DNA from: an uncultured Bacilli bacterium
Lineage (GTDB): Bacteria > Bacillota_I > Bacilli_A > RF39 > UBA660
Direction of reading: 5' to 3'
Length of the DNA: 44,054 bases
NCBI GenBank assembly: GCA_944363795.1
Contig: CALVVG010000005.1
Coordinates: forward strand, 1 to 44,054
Positions 25,885 through 32,916 of this stretch are shown here, piece by piece. Position 1 is the first letter of the stretch. Each line of letters starts with the position of its first letter. The notes beneath the pieces are model-generated. The model ran no database searches, was not told the origin of the DNA, and saw nothing but the letters and a program-made list of their open reading frames with translations. Made by a program: the position numbers and the translations under genes.

Positions 25885-26811
25885 ATGAAATTCTTATATA
25901 AGAATTTTCTTTTAGTTTTACTTTTATTTTCATTATTATTTCTTCCTTCTGTAGAAGCAGTTAGTAATCCGTATGGAAAATATCAAGATTTATATGGGGA
26001 AAAAACTGTTAGATGTACATGGTATGCTTGGCAACAAGCTTATGACAATTTAGGTGTAGTTTTACCAAGATGGGGTAATGCTCAAACTTGGTATAATAGT
26101 GCTATTTCAGATGGATTTAAGGTTGGAAAAGAGGCACGAGCTAATTCTATTGTTGTGTGGTCATCAAATGATAGTTATGGCCATGTTGCTTTTGTTGTAT
26201 CAGTAGATCAAGAAAATAATAGTATGATAGTTAATGAGGGAGGAATACCTAGTGTAGGTAATGAAGGAATATTAACGAATGTTAAAAAATCGACCACAAG
26301 TTCTAATTTAATCGGTTTTATATATTTAGATGAAGTTCCAAATAAACAAAATAATCCTAATTCTAATAATACTATAAGTAATGCAAATGCATCTAAAAAT
26401 AAATCTAGTAATAATAATTTAGATACTTTAGATATTGATATAGATAATTTTCAATTTCAAAAAGATGTTTTAGAATATAATTTTGAAGTTTCATTTGCTA
26501 AAAAAATAATTATTATTAAAGCTGAAGCTGAAGATGAAAAGGCTTTGGTAGAAGGAACTGGTCAAAAAGCTTTAAAACTAGGAGAAAATAATTACAGTAT
26601 TATAGTAACTGCTGAAAATGGTGCAAAAAAAGAATATAAAATAAATGTAAATAGATTAGAACCTGTAGCTAGTGATAAAAAAGTAGAAAAAGAAAATTAT
26701 AATGTAAATAAAAAGGATAATTTGAAAATTGTAATAGTAAGTATTTTATCAATAATAAGTATTATTATAGTATTCTTAATTTTGAGAAAAAAATATAAAA
26801 AAAATAAATAA
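25885..26811 (+). CDS. secreted CHAP-domain peptidoglycan hydrolase with C-terminal anchor
   Basis: This 308-aa protein has a signal peptide (MKFLYKNFLLVLLLFS ... SVEA). A CHAP amidase/endopeptidase domain (about residues 28-150) carries the catalytic Cys in VRCTWYAWQQ and His in YGHVAFVVSV. An Asn-rich linker, a cadherin-like beta-sandwich (residues about 185-265, ending EYKINVNRL) and a C-terminal membrane helix with a Lys-rich tail follow. It would cut cell-wall peptide bonds while held at the membrane. The ATG at 25885 follows CGGTGG. It probably forms an operon with the InlB-repeat protein. Confidence 0.85.
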   Translation: MKFLYKNFLLVLLLFSLLFLPSVEAVSNPYGKYQDLYGEKTVRCTWYAWQQAYDNLGVVLPRWGNAQTWYNSAISDGFKVGKEARANSIVVWSSNDSYGHVAFVVSVDQENNSMIVNEGGIPSVGNEGILTNVKKSTTSSNLIGFIYLDEVPNKQNNPNSNNTISNANASKNKSSNNNLDTLDIDIDNFQFQKDVLEYNFEVSFAKKIIIIKAEAEDEKALVEGTGQKALKLGENNYSIIVTAENGAKKEYKINVNRLEPVASDKKVEKENYNVNKKDNLKIVIVSILSIISIIIVFLILRKKYKKNK

Positions 26812-26816
26812 ATTTA

Positions 26817-26845
26817 TAGACAAGTATACGGGTTTATGCTAATAT
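26817..26845 (+). promoter_or_regulatory. promoter of the ABC transporter operon
   Basis: TAGACA (26817-26822), a 17-bp spacer and TAATAT (26840-26845) lie 21 bp before the ATG at 26867. Confidence 0.5.
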
Positions 26846-26866
26846 TAAGGCGATATGGAGGGTAAT

Positions 26867-27763
26867 ATGTTAACTGTTAAAAATATTACAAAGATGTATG
26901 ATAAATTAAAAGCAGTCGATAATTTATCTTTTGAAGTAAATGATGGAGAAATATTTGGTTTGCTTGGGGAAAATGGAGCTGGAAAAACTACTACTTTTAG
27001 AATTATAATGGGGTTAATTGATGCTAATAGTGGTTCCGTATTATTAAATGGGAAAAAAATTGATTATGAATTAACTGATAAAATTGGATTTGTTACGGAA
27101 GAAAGAAGTTTACTTACTAAATTAACTGTTAAAGAACAAATAGAATTTTATGGAACATTAAAATCAATGAGTAAAGAGGATATTGATAAAAAATTAGATT
27201 ATTGGTTAGAAAGATTTGAAATATCTAGTTATAAAAATAGAAAAATAAAAGAATTATCTAAAGGTAATCAACAAAAGATTCAATTTATTTCGGCGATCAT
27301 TAATGAACCTACATTGCTTATTTTAGATGAACCATTTACTGGATTAGATCCAATTAATGTAAAATTAATTAAAGATGCTATTTTTGAATTAAAGGAAAAA
27401 GGCTGTTCAATAATTTTTTCTTCTCATCAAATGGAATATATTGAAGATTTTTGTGAAAAATTAGTTATATTAGTTAAAGGAAAAGCTATATTAGAAGGAA
27501 ATTTAAAGGATATTAAAGAATCTTTTGCTAAGAAAAATATATTAATAAAAGGTGAAGATATAGATTTTGATGAAATAAAAAAAATAAAGGGAGTTATCAG
27601 TGTTGATAAAGTAAAAGGGGAATATGAAGTAAAAATAGAAAATAAAGATATAGCTGCTAAAGTATTTTCTAAAATAAAGAATAAAAATATTACAAAATAT
27701 GATGTAGTAGAGCCGACATTAAATGAAATATTTATTGAGAAAGTTGGTGGTATTCATGAATAA
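26867..27763 (+). CDS. ABC transporter ATP-binding protein (NatA-like)
   Basis: This 298-aa ATPase has Walker A (GLLGENGAGKTTT), a Q-loop region, the signature LSKGNQQKIQF, Walker B (LLILDEPFTGLDP) and the switch His (FSSHQMEYIED). A C-terminal DUF4162-like domain follows, the NatA/ABC-2 subclass. ATG 26867 is preferred since GGAGGGTAAT precedes it; the ATG at 26855 lies in front of that site. It overlaps the permease gene by 8 bases. Export of sodium, a drug or a peptide is possible, but the substrate cannot be told. Confidence 0.9.
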   Translation: MLTVKNITKMYDKLKAVDNLSFEVNDGEIFGLLGENGAGKTTTFRIIMGLIDANSGSVLLNGKKIDYELTDKIGFVTEERSLLTKLTVKEQIEFYGTLKSMSKEDIDKKLDYWLERFEISSYKNRKIKELSKGNQQKIQFISAIINEPTLLILDEPFTGLDPINVKLIKDAIFELKEKGCSIIFSSHQMEYIEDFCEKLVILVKGKAILEGNLKDIKESFAKKNILIKGEDIDFDEIKKIKGVISVDKVKGEYEVKIENKDIAAKVFSKIKNKNITKYDVVEPTLNEIFIEKVGGIHE

Positions 27764-29051
27764 AAAATTTTGGTATTTAACAAAAATTAGTTTAAATAAA
27801 AAAATTAAATCTAAATGGTTTATAGTTACAAATATAATTATTTTTATTGCCATTGTTGCTCTTATGAATATATCATCAATTATTGAATTTTTTGGTGGGG
27901 ATTTTGAGAATAGTACTCATGTATTAATAGTAGATAATACAGATAGTAGCTATGATTTATTTAAAAATAATTTAGAGGTATTTAATGAAGAGATTGATAT
28001 TACTGTTGAAGAAAGTAATGAAAGTATTGATGCATTAAAAGATAATTTAGAAGATGAAGAATTAATTGTTATTTTAAATAGTGATCCATCTAAGTATATA
28101 GTAGCAGAAGTAATAAGTAATAATAAAATAGATAATATTACTTATCAGTTCATTGTTCAAGCATTAAATAATACTAAAACTACTATAGGTATGATGGCTA
28201 GTAATATTGATCCTAATATTTTACAAGCAATTGAAGCTAATGTTGAAGTAGAAAGAACAATATTAAATGAAGAATTAACTAGTGATGAAAATGCTGATTT
28301 AATAATGAGTAGTGTATTTCCTACTTTAATATTACCATTTTTTATGCTGATTATCTTTTTAGTACAAATGGTAGGGGGAGAAATATGTGAAGAAAAAACT
28401 ACTCGTAGTATGGAAATAATTATTTCTAATGTTTCTCCAAAAACACATTTAATGTCTAAAATATTAGCTAGTAATTTATTTGTTATAATTCAAGCTTTAT
28501 TATTAATACTTTATTCTATAATTGCTTTAATGATTAGTAAATATTTAGGTAATTCTATATTTGATATATCTAGTAGTATTTCTACTATAGTAGATACTTT
28601 AAAGACAAGTGGTATGTTTGCTAAATTAGGTTTAATAATACCTATTACTATTATTTTAATTATTGCATCTTTTGTAGCCTATTCTTTAGTTGCAGGTATA
28701 CTTGCATCAATGACAGTAAACATTGAAGATTTTAATCAATTACAAAGTCCAATTATGCTTATATCTTTAGCAGGATATTATTTATCTATAATGGCATCTA
28801 TGTTTGATGGCTCAATATTTATTAGAATATTATCTTATATACCATTTTTATCAGTCTTTATTAGTCCAACATTATTTGTTATAGGACAAGTTACTTTAAT
28901 TGATTTATTAATATCAGTAGCTGTATTAATTGTATTTATAGTATTATTATTAAAATATGGTTTAAAAGTATATAAAGTTGGTATACTTAATTATTCAAGT
29001 AATAAAATATGGTCAAAATTTTTTAAAGCATTTAAAAGTAAAGAAAATTAA
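27756..29051 (+). CDS. ABC-2 type permease (NatB-like)
   Basis: This 431-aa protein has one N-terminal helix and an extracellular domain of about 150 residues with a DxxD-like region (IVDNTDSSYDLF). Five to six C-terminal helices follow, with the block GGEICEEKTTRSMEIIISNVSPKTHLMSK split across the membrane core as in NatB/ABC2_membrane_3 permeases. It forms the transporter with the ATPase just upstream. The ATG at 27756 follows GGTGG, and a terminator follows the stop. Confidence 0.88.
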   Translation: MNKKFWYLTKISLNKKIKSKWFIVTNIIIFIAIVALMNISSIIEFFGGDFENSTHVLIVDNTDSSYDLFKNNLEVFNEEIDITVEESNESIDALKDNLEDEELIVILNSDPSKYIVAEVISNNKIDNITYQFIVQALNNTKTTIGMMASNIDPNILQAIEANVEVERTILNEELTSDENADLIMSSVFPTLILPFFMLIIFLVQMVGGEICEEKTTRSMEIIISNVSPKTHLMSKILASNLFVIIQALLLILYSIIALMISKYLGNSIFDISSSISTIVDTLKTSGMFAKLGLIIPITIILIIASFVAYSLVAGILASMTVNIEDFNQLQSPIMLISLAGYYLSIMASMFDGSIFIRILSYIPFLSVFISPTLFVIGQVTLIDLLISVAVLIVFIVLLLKYGLKVYKVGILNYSSNKIWSKFFKAFKSKEN

Positions 29052-29077
29052 TTTAAAAAAATTTAAAAATTTATATG

Positions 29078-29114
29078 AATCTCATTTTTATTATATTTAA
29101 GAATGAGATTTTTA
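29078..29114 (+). terminator. terminator after the ABC transporter operon
   Basis: The 9-bp arms AATCTCATT and AATGAGATT, with a loop of about 15 nt, are followed by a T run. Confidence 0.8.
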
Positions 29115-29150
29115 TATGTCAAAATTAATTTATAAATATTATAAAAACAC

Positions 29151-29214
<64 letters not shown>

Positions 29215-29255
29215 AGGAAAAAATAGAGGTGTGTAAAGCAAATAAAATAAGATGC

Positions 29256-29284
29256 TTGCGTTACCTATATTTTTGTAATATAAT
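29256..29284 (+). promoter_or_regulatory. second promoter of the DGR cis-target gene
   Basis: TTGCGT (29256-29261), a 17-bp spacer and TATAAT (29279-29284) lie 73 bp before the ATG. An AT-rich palindrome (ACAAATTTTTT ... ATTTGT, about 29311-29335) lies between this promoter and the start. Confidence 0.55.
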
Positions 29285-29357
29285 TAAAATATATAAAGTA
29301 ACACAATATGACAAATTTTTTAAAAATTATTTGTTATAGTAAAGTAGAGGATAGAAA

Positions 29358-30512
29358 ATGAAAAAGAAAATAAGTATAATAATTACATTATCAATAGTAT
29401 TAATAGGTATAATAGTAATACTAATAAATAGGGAAGAAAAGATAGTAAAAGAAACAAATAAAGAAGTAATAAAAAAAGCTAATATGTTAACAATGATGTT
29501 AGAAACAGAAGCGGGAACAGGTAATTATGAAGAAGTAACACAGAGTGAGTGGCCGCAGGAGGGATATGTATTTAATGCAGAACTTTCTAAATGTGAAAAT
29601 GGTGGAACACTCTCTTGGGATGATGAGAATAAAAAAGTAGTAATGCAGTCAAATACAAGTGATAAATGTTATATATACTTTGACATAGCAAATCAAACAT
29701 TTGCAGATTATATAATAAATGGAGTATACACTGAAGATGGAGTAAATGGATTATATTATCATGATGGAATAGGAACATATACAAATGCTAATCAAGAAGC
29801 TGGAGATAATAGCTATCGCTATAGTGGAGCAAATCCTAATAATTATGTGTGCTTTGGTTCAAATACTGAGACATGTCCAAATGATAACTTATATAGAATA
29901 ATCGGATTGTTTGATGATGATAAGGATGGAACATACAATATTAAACTAATAAAAAATACAAGTATTGGAGATTATGCATGGGACTCAGGAAATAGTAATA
30001 CATGGGATTCAAGCACAAAACCAAATATATATACAACTTTGAATACCACATATTGGGCAACATTAACTAGCGAGTGGCAAAACTTAATCGATGCAACGTA
30101 CCAATGGCAAGTTGGAGGAATGGCAAAAGATAACTCATATATAGTAAAACAATATTATGATGTAGAAATAAAAAATCAAACCGGATATGAAGAAACAATG
30201 GCAGTAGGATTAATGTATGTAAGTGATTATGGATATGCAGCAAGTCCTGAAAATTGGCAAACAGCCTTATATGATTATAATAATACAACAAATACAAATA
30301 ATAATTGGATGTATTTGGGAGCTGTTGAATGGACTATTTCCCACAGGCTGGGCAGTCCGAACAGTGTGTTCTATGTGCACAGCGCGGGCGGTGTCGGCTA
30401 CAACAGTGCGAGCTTTGCGGATGCGGTCCGTCCGTCCGTTTATCTCAAGTCTGAAATAGCTCTTGAGGGGGGAACTGGCAGCGCCGGTGACCCATTTAGA
30501 ATTAACCTATAA
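29358..30512 (+). CDS. DGR cis-target surface protein with variable lectin/FGE-like domain
   Basis: This 384-aa protein has an N-terminal membrane anchor (about residues 4-23) and the short Cys-containing module shared with the gene at 23245 (ANMLTMMLETEAGTG ... SKCENGGT ... SDKCYIYFDI). The shared C-terminal domain starts at YIINGVYTEDG and contains CFGSNTETCP and LMYVSDYGYAASPENW. The variable repeat encodes residues about 327-358 (ISHRLGSPNSVFYVHS ... AVRPS), then YLKSEIALEGGTGSAGDP closes the protein. Base composition switches abruptly from AT-rich to GC-rich at the variable repeat. A template repeat, accessory gene and reverse transcriptase follow, so this is the cis target of the DGR. 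A ligand-binding surface exposed outside the cell is the inferred role. Confidence 0.85.
   Translation: MKKKISIIITLSIVLIGIIVILINREEKIVKETNKEVIKKANMLTMMLETEAGTGNYEEVTQSEWPQEGYVFNAELSKCENGGTLSWDDENKKVVMQSNTSDKCYIYFDIANQTFADYIINGVYTEDGVNGLYYHDGIGTYTNANQEAGDNSYRYSGANPNNYVCFGSNTETCPNDNLYRIIGLFDDDKDGTYNIKLIKNTSIGDYAWDSGNSNTWDSSTKPNIYTTLNTTYWATLTSEWQNLIDATYQWQVGGMAKDNSYIVKQYYDVEIKNQTGYEETMAVGLMYVSDYGYAASPENWQTALYDYNNTTNTNNNWMYLGAVEWTISHRLGSPNSVFYVHSAGGVGYNSASFADAVRPSVYLKSEIALEGGTGSAGDPFRINL
30338..30432 (+). repeat. DGR variable repeat (VR1, cis target)
   Basis: The 95-nt segment is about 62% GC, bounded by TTCCCACAG and GCGGTCCGTC, both of which recur in the template repeat at 30680-30723. Over the aligned 39 coding bases it differs from the template at 7 positions: AGA/AGG, TTG/CTG, GAC/GGC, AAT/AGT, ACG/CCG, AAT/AGT and AAT/GAT. 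Six of these are template adenines, the mark of adenine-specific DGR mutagenesis. VR1 contains 17 codons absent from the template. Confidence 0.88.
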
Positions 30513-30514
30513 TA

Positions 30515-30660
30515 GGACAAATTCGCTTGTCTACGCGTCCTTGCGATGCGAGGCAAGCAGGGGAAAAATGAGTGAGTAACCAAGCGGATAAATAAGCTTG
30601 GCAGTGAGATGATAAGGCCGGGTCTGCATGTAGTGCAGGTGGAGGCCGGCGCCTTTAATC
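30515..30660 (+). ncRNA. GC-rich multi-hairpin element between VR1 gene and TR
   Basis: This non-coding stretch is far richer in GC than the genome. It can form successive stems: GACAA/TTGTC (30517-30532), CTTGC/GCAAG (about 30540-30557), CCAAGC/GCTTGG (30580-30601) and a long arm AAGGCCGG/CCGGCGCCTT (about 30614-30655). The long arm carries an inner CTGCA/TGCAG hairpin. It lies directly between the target stop and the template repeat, so it is likely part of the transcript containing the TR. It matches no RNA family that I recognise; functional status is inferred from structure and location. Confidence 0.55.
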
Positions 30661-30679
30661 TAGGGTAATTTGGGATAAA

Positions 30680-30723
30680 TTCCCACAGATTGGACAATAC
30701 GAACAATGCGAATGCGGTCCGTC
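30680..30723 (+). repeat. DGR template repeat (TR), internally shortened
   Basis: The 44-nt core from TTCCCACAG to GCGGTCCGTC reads in the VR frame as CAC AGA TTG GAC AAT ACG AAC AAT GCG AAT GCG GTC CGT. Asn codons (AAC/AAT) are over-represented, as usual in DGR templates. It matches the two ends of VR1 with nearly all mismatches at adenines, but lacks 51 nt from the middle. Both 95-nt VRs imply a longer ancestral template. The copy may be a deletion derivative, or the assembly may have collapsed a repeat. Confidence 0.75.
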
Positions 30724-30827
30724 GAGACCTTTATTTGTTCTAGAACTATAAGATTAAGGTTTTATAGTGAATGAGGTAAAGGACAAAAATTATCCTTGGA
30801 TATTAATCCTAAAAAAGAAATATAGAT

Positions 30828-30849
30828 GGAAGATTATACGTAATCTTCC
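30828..30849 (+). promoter_or_regulatory. perfect hairpin in the leader between TR and accessory gene
   Basis: The 9-bp arms GGAAGATTA and TAATCTTCC flank a TACG loop with no following T run, so it is not a typical terminator. In known DGRs, structured RNA downstream of the TR is needed for cDNA priming; this hairpin is in the right place. Confidence 0.5.
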
Positions 30850-30880
30850 TATTAACTATATTAAATTAAAAAGGAGTTAT

Positions 30881-31105
30881 ATGGCGAAATATCTTAAAAT
30901 ATATAAAATAGGTAATTTTTATAATGCCTATGGAGATGATGGAATAATAATCCATTACTTAATTAAATATAAATATGTTGAATATAAAAAATCTGTTGGT
31001 TTTCCAAAATCTTCTTATAATAAAGTAATAAATATATTACAATGTCATGATATATCATATGAAATATATGATAAAGATACATTACAAGAAAATATAATGG
31101 TATAA
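30881..31105 (+). CDS. MutS domain I-like DGR accessory protein (MSL type)
   Basis: This 74-aa protein resembles only the N-terminal mismatch-recognition domain of MutS: FYNAYGDDGIIIHYLIKYKY, then a VGFPKSSYNKVINIL helix and a DISYEIYDKD strand. Stand-alone MutS-like ORFs are a known DGR accessory class, and its location between TR and reverse transcriptase fits. The ATG follows AAAAAGGAGTTAT; an upstream in-frame GTG at 30767 would add an unlikely Lys/Tyr-rich leader. No ATPase domain follows, so it is not a repair MutS. It may bind the template RNA or DNA mismatches during mutagenic homing. Confidence 0.65.
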   Translation: MAKYLKIYKIGNFYNAYGDDGIIIHYLIKYKYVEYKKSVGFPKSSYNKVINILQCHDISYEIYDKDTLQENIMV

Positions 31106-31151
31106 GTAAGAGATATGATAAAATATTAAAGGAGCATTAAATGCTTATAAT

Positions 31152-31241
31152 ATGGAACAACGTGTAGCTAGATTACGAAAAAAAATAAATGATTGTACTT
31201 TTGAAGAATTAGAATCTTTAATAATGGGAACAGATTATTGA
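31152..31241 (+). pseudogene. short helical ORF fragment before the Avd-like gene
   Basis: The 29-aa reading frame (MEQRVARLRKKINDC ... ELESLIMGTDY) is helix-forming but very short. AAGGAG lies 18 bases before its ATG and nearer to another ATG with an 8-codon frame. It may be the remnant N-terminus of an accessory protein, or not translated. Nothing else is recognised. Confidence 0.3.
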
Positions 31242-31581
31242 AAATGAAAAATTTTTATTAGTTAAATATGTAAAAAAGTTTATTATTGAATTAGAAAAAA
31301 TAATTCTAACATTCCCTAAAAAGGATATAATATCTTGAAATATGATATATAATGATTCATTAGAACTTTTAGAATTAATTATTAAGGCTAATTATGAACA
31401 AGAAAAAAGTGTTAAACAAACATATCAAATAGCAGCTTTAGCTAAAATTAATAAAATAGATTTTTATTTAGAAAGAGCATATAAACTAAAATATATTAGT
31501 GAAAAACAATGTTTAAATAAAACTAATGAGTTAATTAAAATAAATAAAATGTTATTTGCGTGGTGTAATAATGCTAAATGA
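31228..31581 (+). pseudogene. Avd-like DGR accessory variability gene, interrupted
   Basis: In one frame the sequence reads as a four-helix bundle of the Avd/S23-like type: EKFLLVKYVKKFIIELEKII, then LTFPKKDIIS, an in-frame TGA (31330-31332), and then LELLELIIKANYEQEKSVKQ ... ELIKINKMLFAWCNNAK. No start codon opens the first half in frame. The second half could be made from ATG 31342 as a 79-aa fragment and overlaps the reverse transcriptase start by 11 bases, as an intact avd would. FPKKD matches the family's turn motif. The gene looks broken; alternatively, only the C-terminal half is used for translational coupling. Confidence 0.6.
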
Positions 31582-32650
31582 ATTAAATATAAAAAATGTA
31601 TTAGATATATATGAAAATGAAATAAGTAAAAATGTTAAAAATAAGAAAAAACTATATTATTTTGATATTAATAAAATACAAAATATAAATAGTATAATTA
31701 ATATGCTAAAAGTAAGTAATGTAGGACATGAAAAATATAATATATTTGTAATACATGAACCAAAAGAACGCTTAATTATGAGTTTAAGTGTTAAAGATAA
31801 AGTAATAAATCATTTTGTTACTAAATACATTTTAGAGAAAAAACTTTCTAAATATTTAGATGATAGAAATGTAGCTACAAGAAAAAATAAAGGAACAGAT
31901 TATGGCATAAGGTTAGTAAAAAAATACTTAAATATTATGAAAAATAAATATGATGATTTTTATGCGTTAAAAATTGATATAAGTAAGTATTTTTATAGTA
32001 TTGATCATAATGTTTTAAAAAAATTGTTAATAGATAAATTAAATAATTATGAATATGAAGTTATTTGTAAAATAATAAATACCACTAATAAGAAATATAT
32101 TAATGAAACAATAGCTAAAATAAGAAGAAAATACAATTATGATATTCCTGATTATTTTAACAATAAAGGGTTACCTATTGGTAATATGACTAGTCAGTTT
32201 TTATCAATATTTTATTTAAATGAACTAGATCATTTTATTGTTCATAATTTAAAGTTAAAATATTATGTAAGATATATGGATGATTTTATTATTATAAATA
32301 ATGATAAAAAAAGATTAAAAGAAGCATTAAAAATTATTGAATATAAATTAAATAAAGAATATAAATTGAATTTAAATAAGAAAAAAACAAGTATTATAAA
32401 TGTTAAACATGGTTTTAGTTTTTTAGGTTATGTATTTAAAATTAAAGACAAAAAAGTGATTATAAAAGTACGAAATGAAAGTATAAAAAAGATAAAAAAA
32501 AGAGTAAAAGCAGTTAAGTATTTATTGAAAACTAAAAAAATAGATTATTATAATGCCTTTTGTACAATAATGACTTATAGTAATAGTTATAAGTATTGTA
32601 AAAATAATAAAATAAATAAAATCATTAATAGGTATTTTTATGAAAAATAA
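31571..32650 (+). CDS. DGR reverse transcriptase
   Basis: This 359-aa intact reverse transcriptase carries the palm motifs in order: RNVATRKNKGTDYGI, then DISKYFYSIDHN with the first catalytic Asp. GLPIGNMTSQFLSIFYLNELD, YVRYMDDFIIINND with the catalytic DD, and SFLGYVFKI follow. The IGxxxSQ form of motif 4 (IGNMTSQ) is diagnostic for diversity-generating retroelements rather than group II introns or retrons. ATG 31571 overlaps the end of the Avd-like frame; a TTG 5 codons upstream is less likely. Unlike the VR and TR it is as AT-rich as the genome, indicating long residence. It should copy the TR RNA into adenine-mutagenised cDNA. Confidence 0.93.
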   Translation: MLNELNIKNVLDIYENEISKNVKNKKKLYYFDINKIQNINSIINMLKVSNVGHEKYNIFVIHEPKERLIMSLSVKDKVINHFVTKYILEKKLSKYLDDRNVATRKNKGTDYGIRLVKKYLNIMKNKYDDFYALKIDISKYFYSIDHNVLKKLLIDKLNNYEYEVICKIINTTNKKYINETIAKIRRKYNYDIPDYFNNKGLPIGNMTSQFLSIFYLNELDHFIVHNLKLKYYVRYMDDFIIINNDKKRLKEALKIIEYKLNKEYKLNLNKKKTSIINVKHGFSFLGYVFKIKDKKVIIKVRNESIKKIKKRVKAVKYLLKTKKIDYYNAFCTIMTYSNSYKYCKNNKINKIINRYFYEK

Positions 32651-32877
32651 ATATTATTTTTTTAAAAATTTATATCCAGATTATTTAATAATTATAAATA
32701 ATAATAAAAGTATAGGGATAGATAAATTACTTATTAAATATTTGAAAAATAACGATATTAATTAATTATATTAAAGTAAATAATGAATTTAAAATAATTA
32801 TTAAAAAATGCAAAATAAATAATTATTATCAATATGTAATTTTAGAAAGTATACTAAGTTTAATAAATAGCTTTTAA
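32640..32877 (+). pseudogene. unrecognised ORF remnant downstream of the RT
   Basis: A 41-codon frame (MKNKYYFFKNLYPDYL ... KYLKNNDIN) overlaps the RT end and stops at 32765. Coding-like sequence resumes in another frame (VNNEFKIIIKKCKINNYYQY ... SLINSF) up to 32877. The two halves look like one small protein broken by a frameshift in TAATTAATTATATTAAAG. No family is recognised; it could be another decayed DGR accessory gene. Confidence 0.35.
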
Positions 32878-32916
32878 TTATTTGTTATATTATGTTATTA
32901 TATAAATGGTGATTAT

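Noticed and set aside
30223-30459. A 78-codon plus-strand ORF inside the cis-target gene
   Set aside because: It is a different-frame shadow of the lectin-like domain with no start signals.
30600-30670. Group II intron or retron structure near the RT
   Set aside because: RT motif 4 is the DGR form, there is no maturase/X domain or endonuclease, and no recognisable domain V. The TR/VR pair explains the RT.
30440-30706. An 88-codon minus-strand ORF across VR1, the structured element and TR
   Set aside because: It is antisense to the VR and to a hairpin-rich non-coding region, has no ribosome site, and arises from low stop density in GC-rich DNA.
31222-31581. Reading TGA as tryptophan to restore the Avd-like gene
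   Set aside because: TGA ends ftsA, recX, ezrA and the pilin-like genes right before or within the next ribosome site, and Trp is encoded by TGG throughout. Code 4 does not fit.
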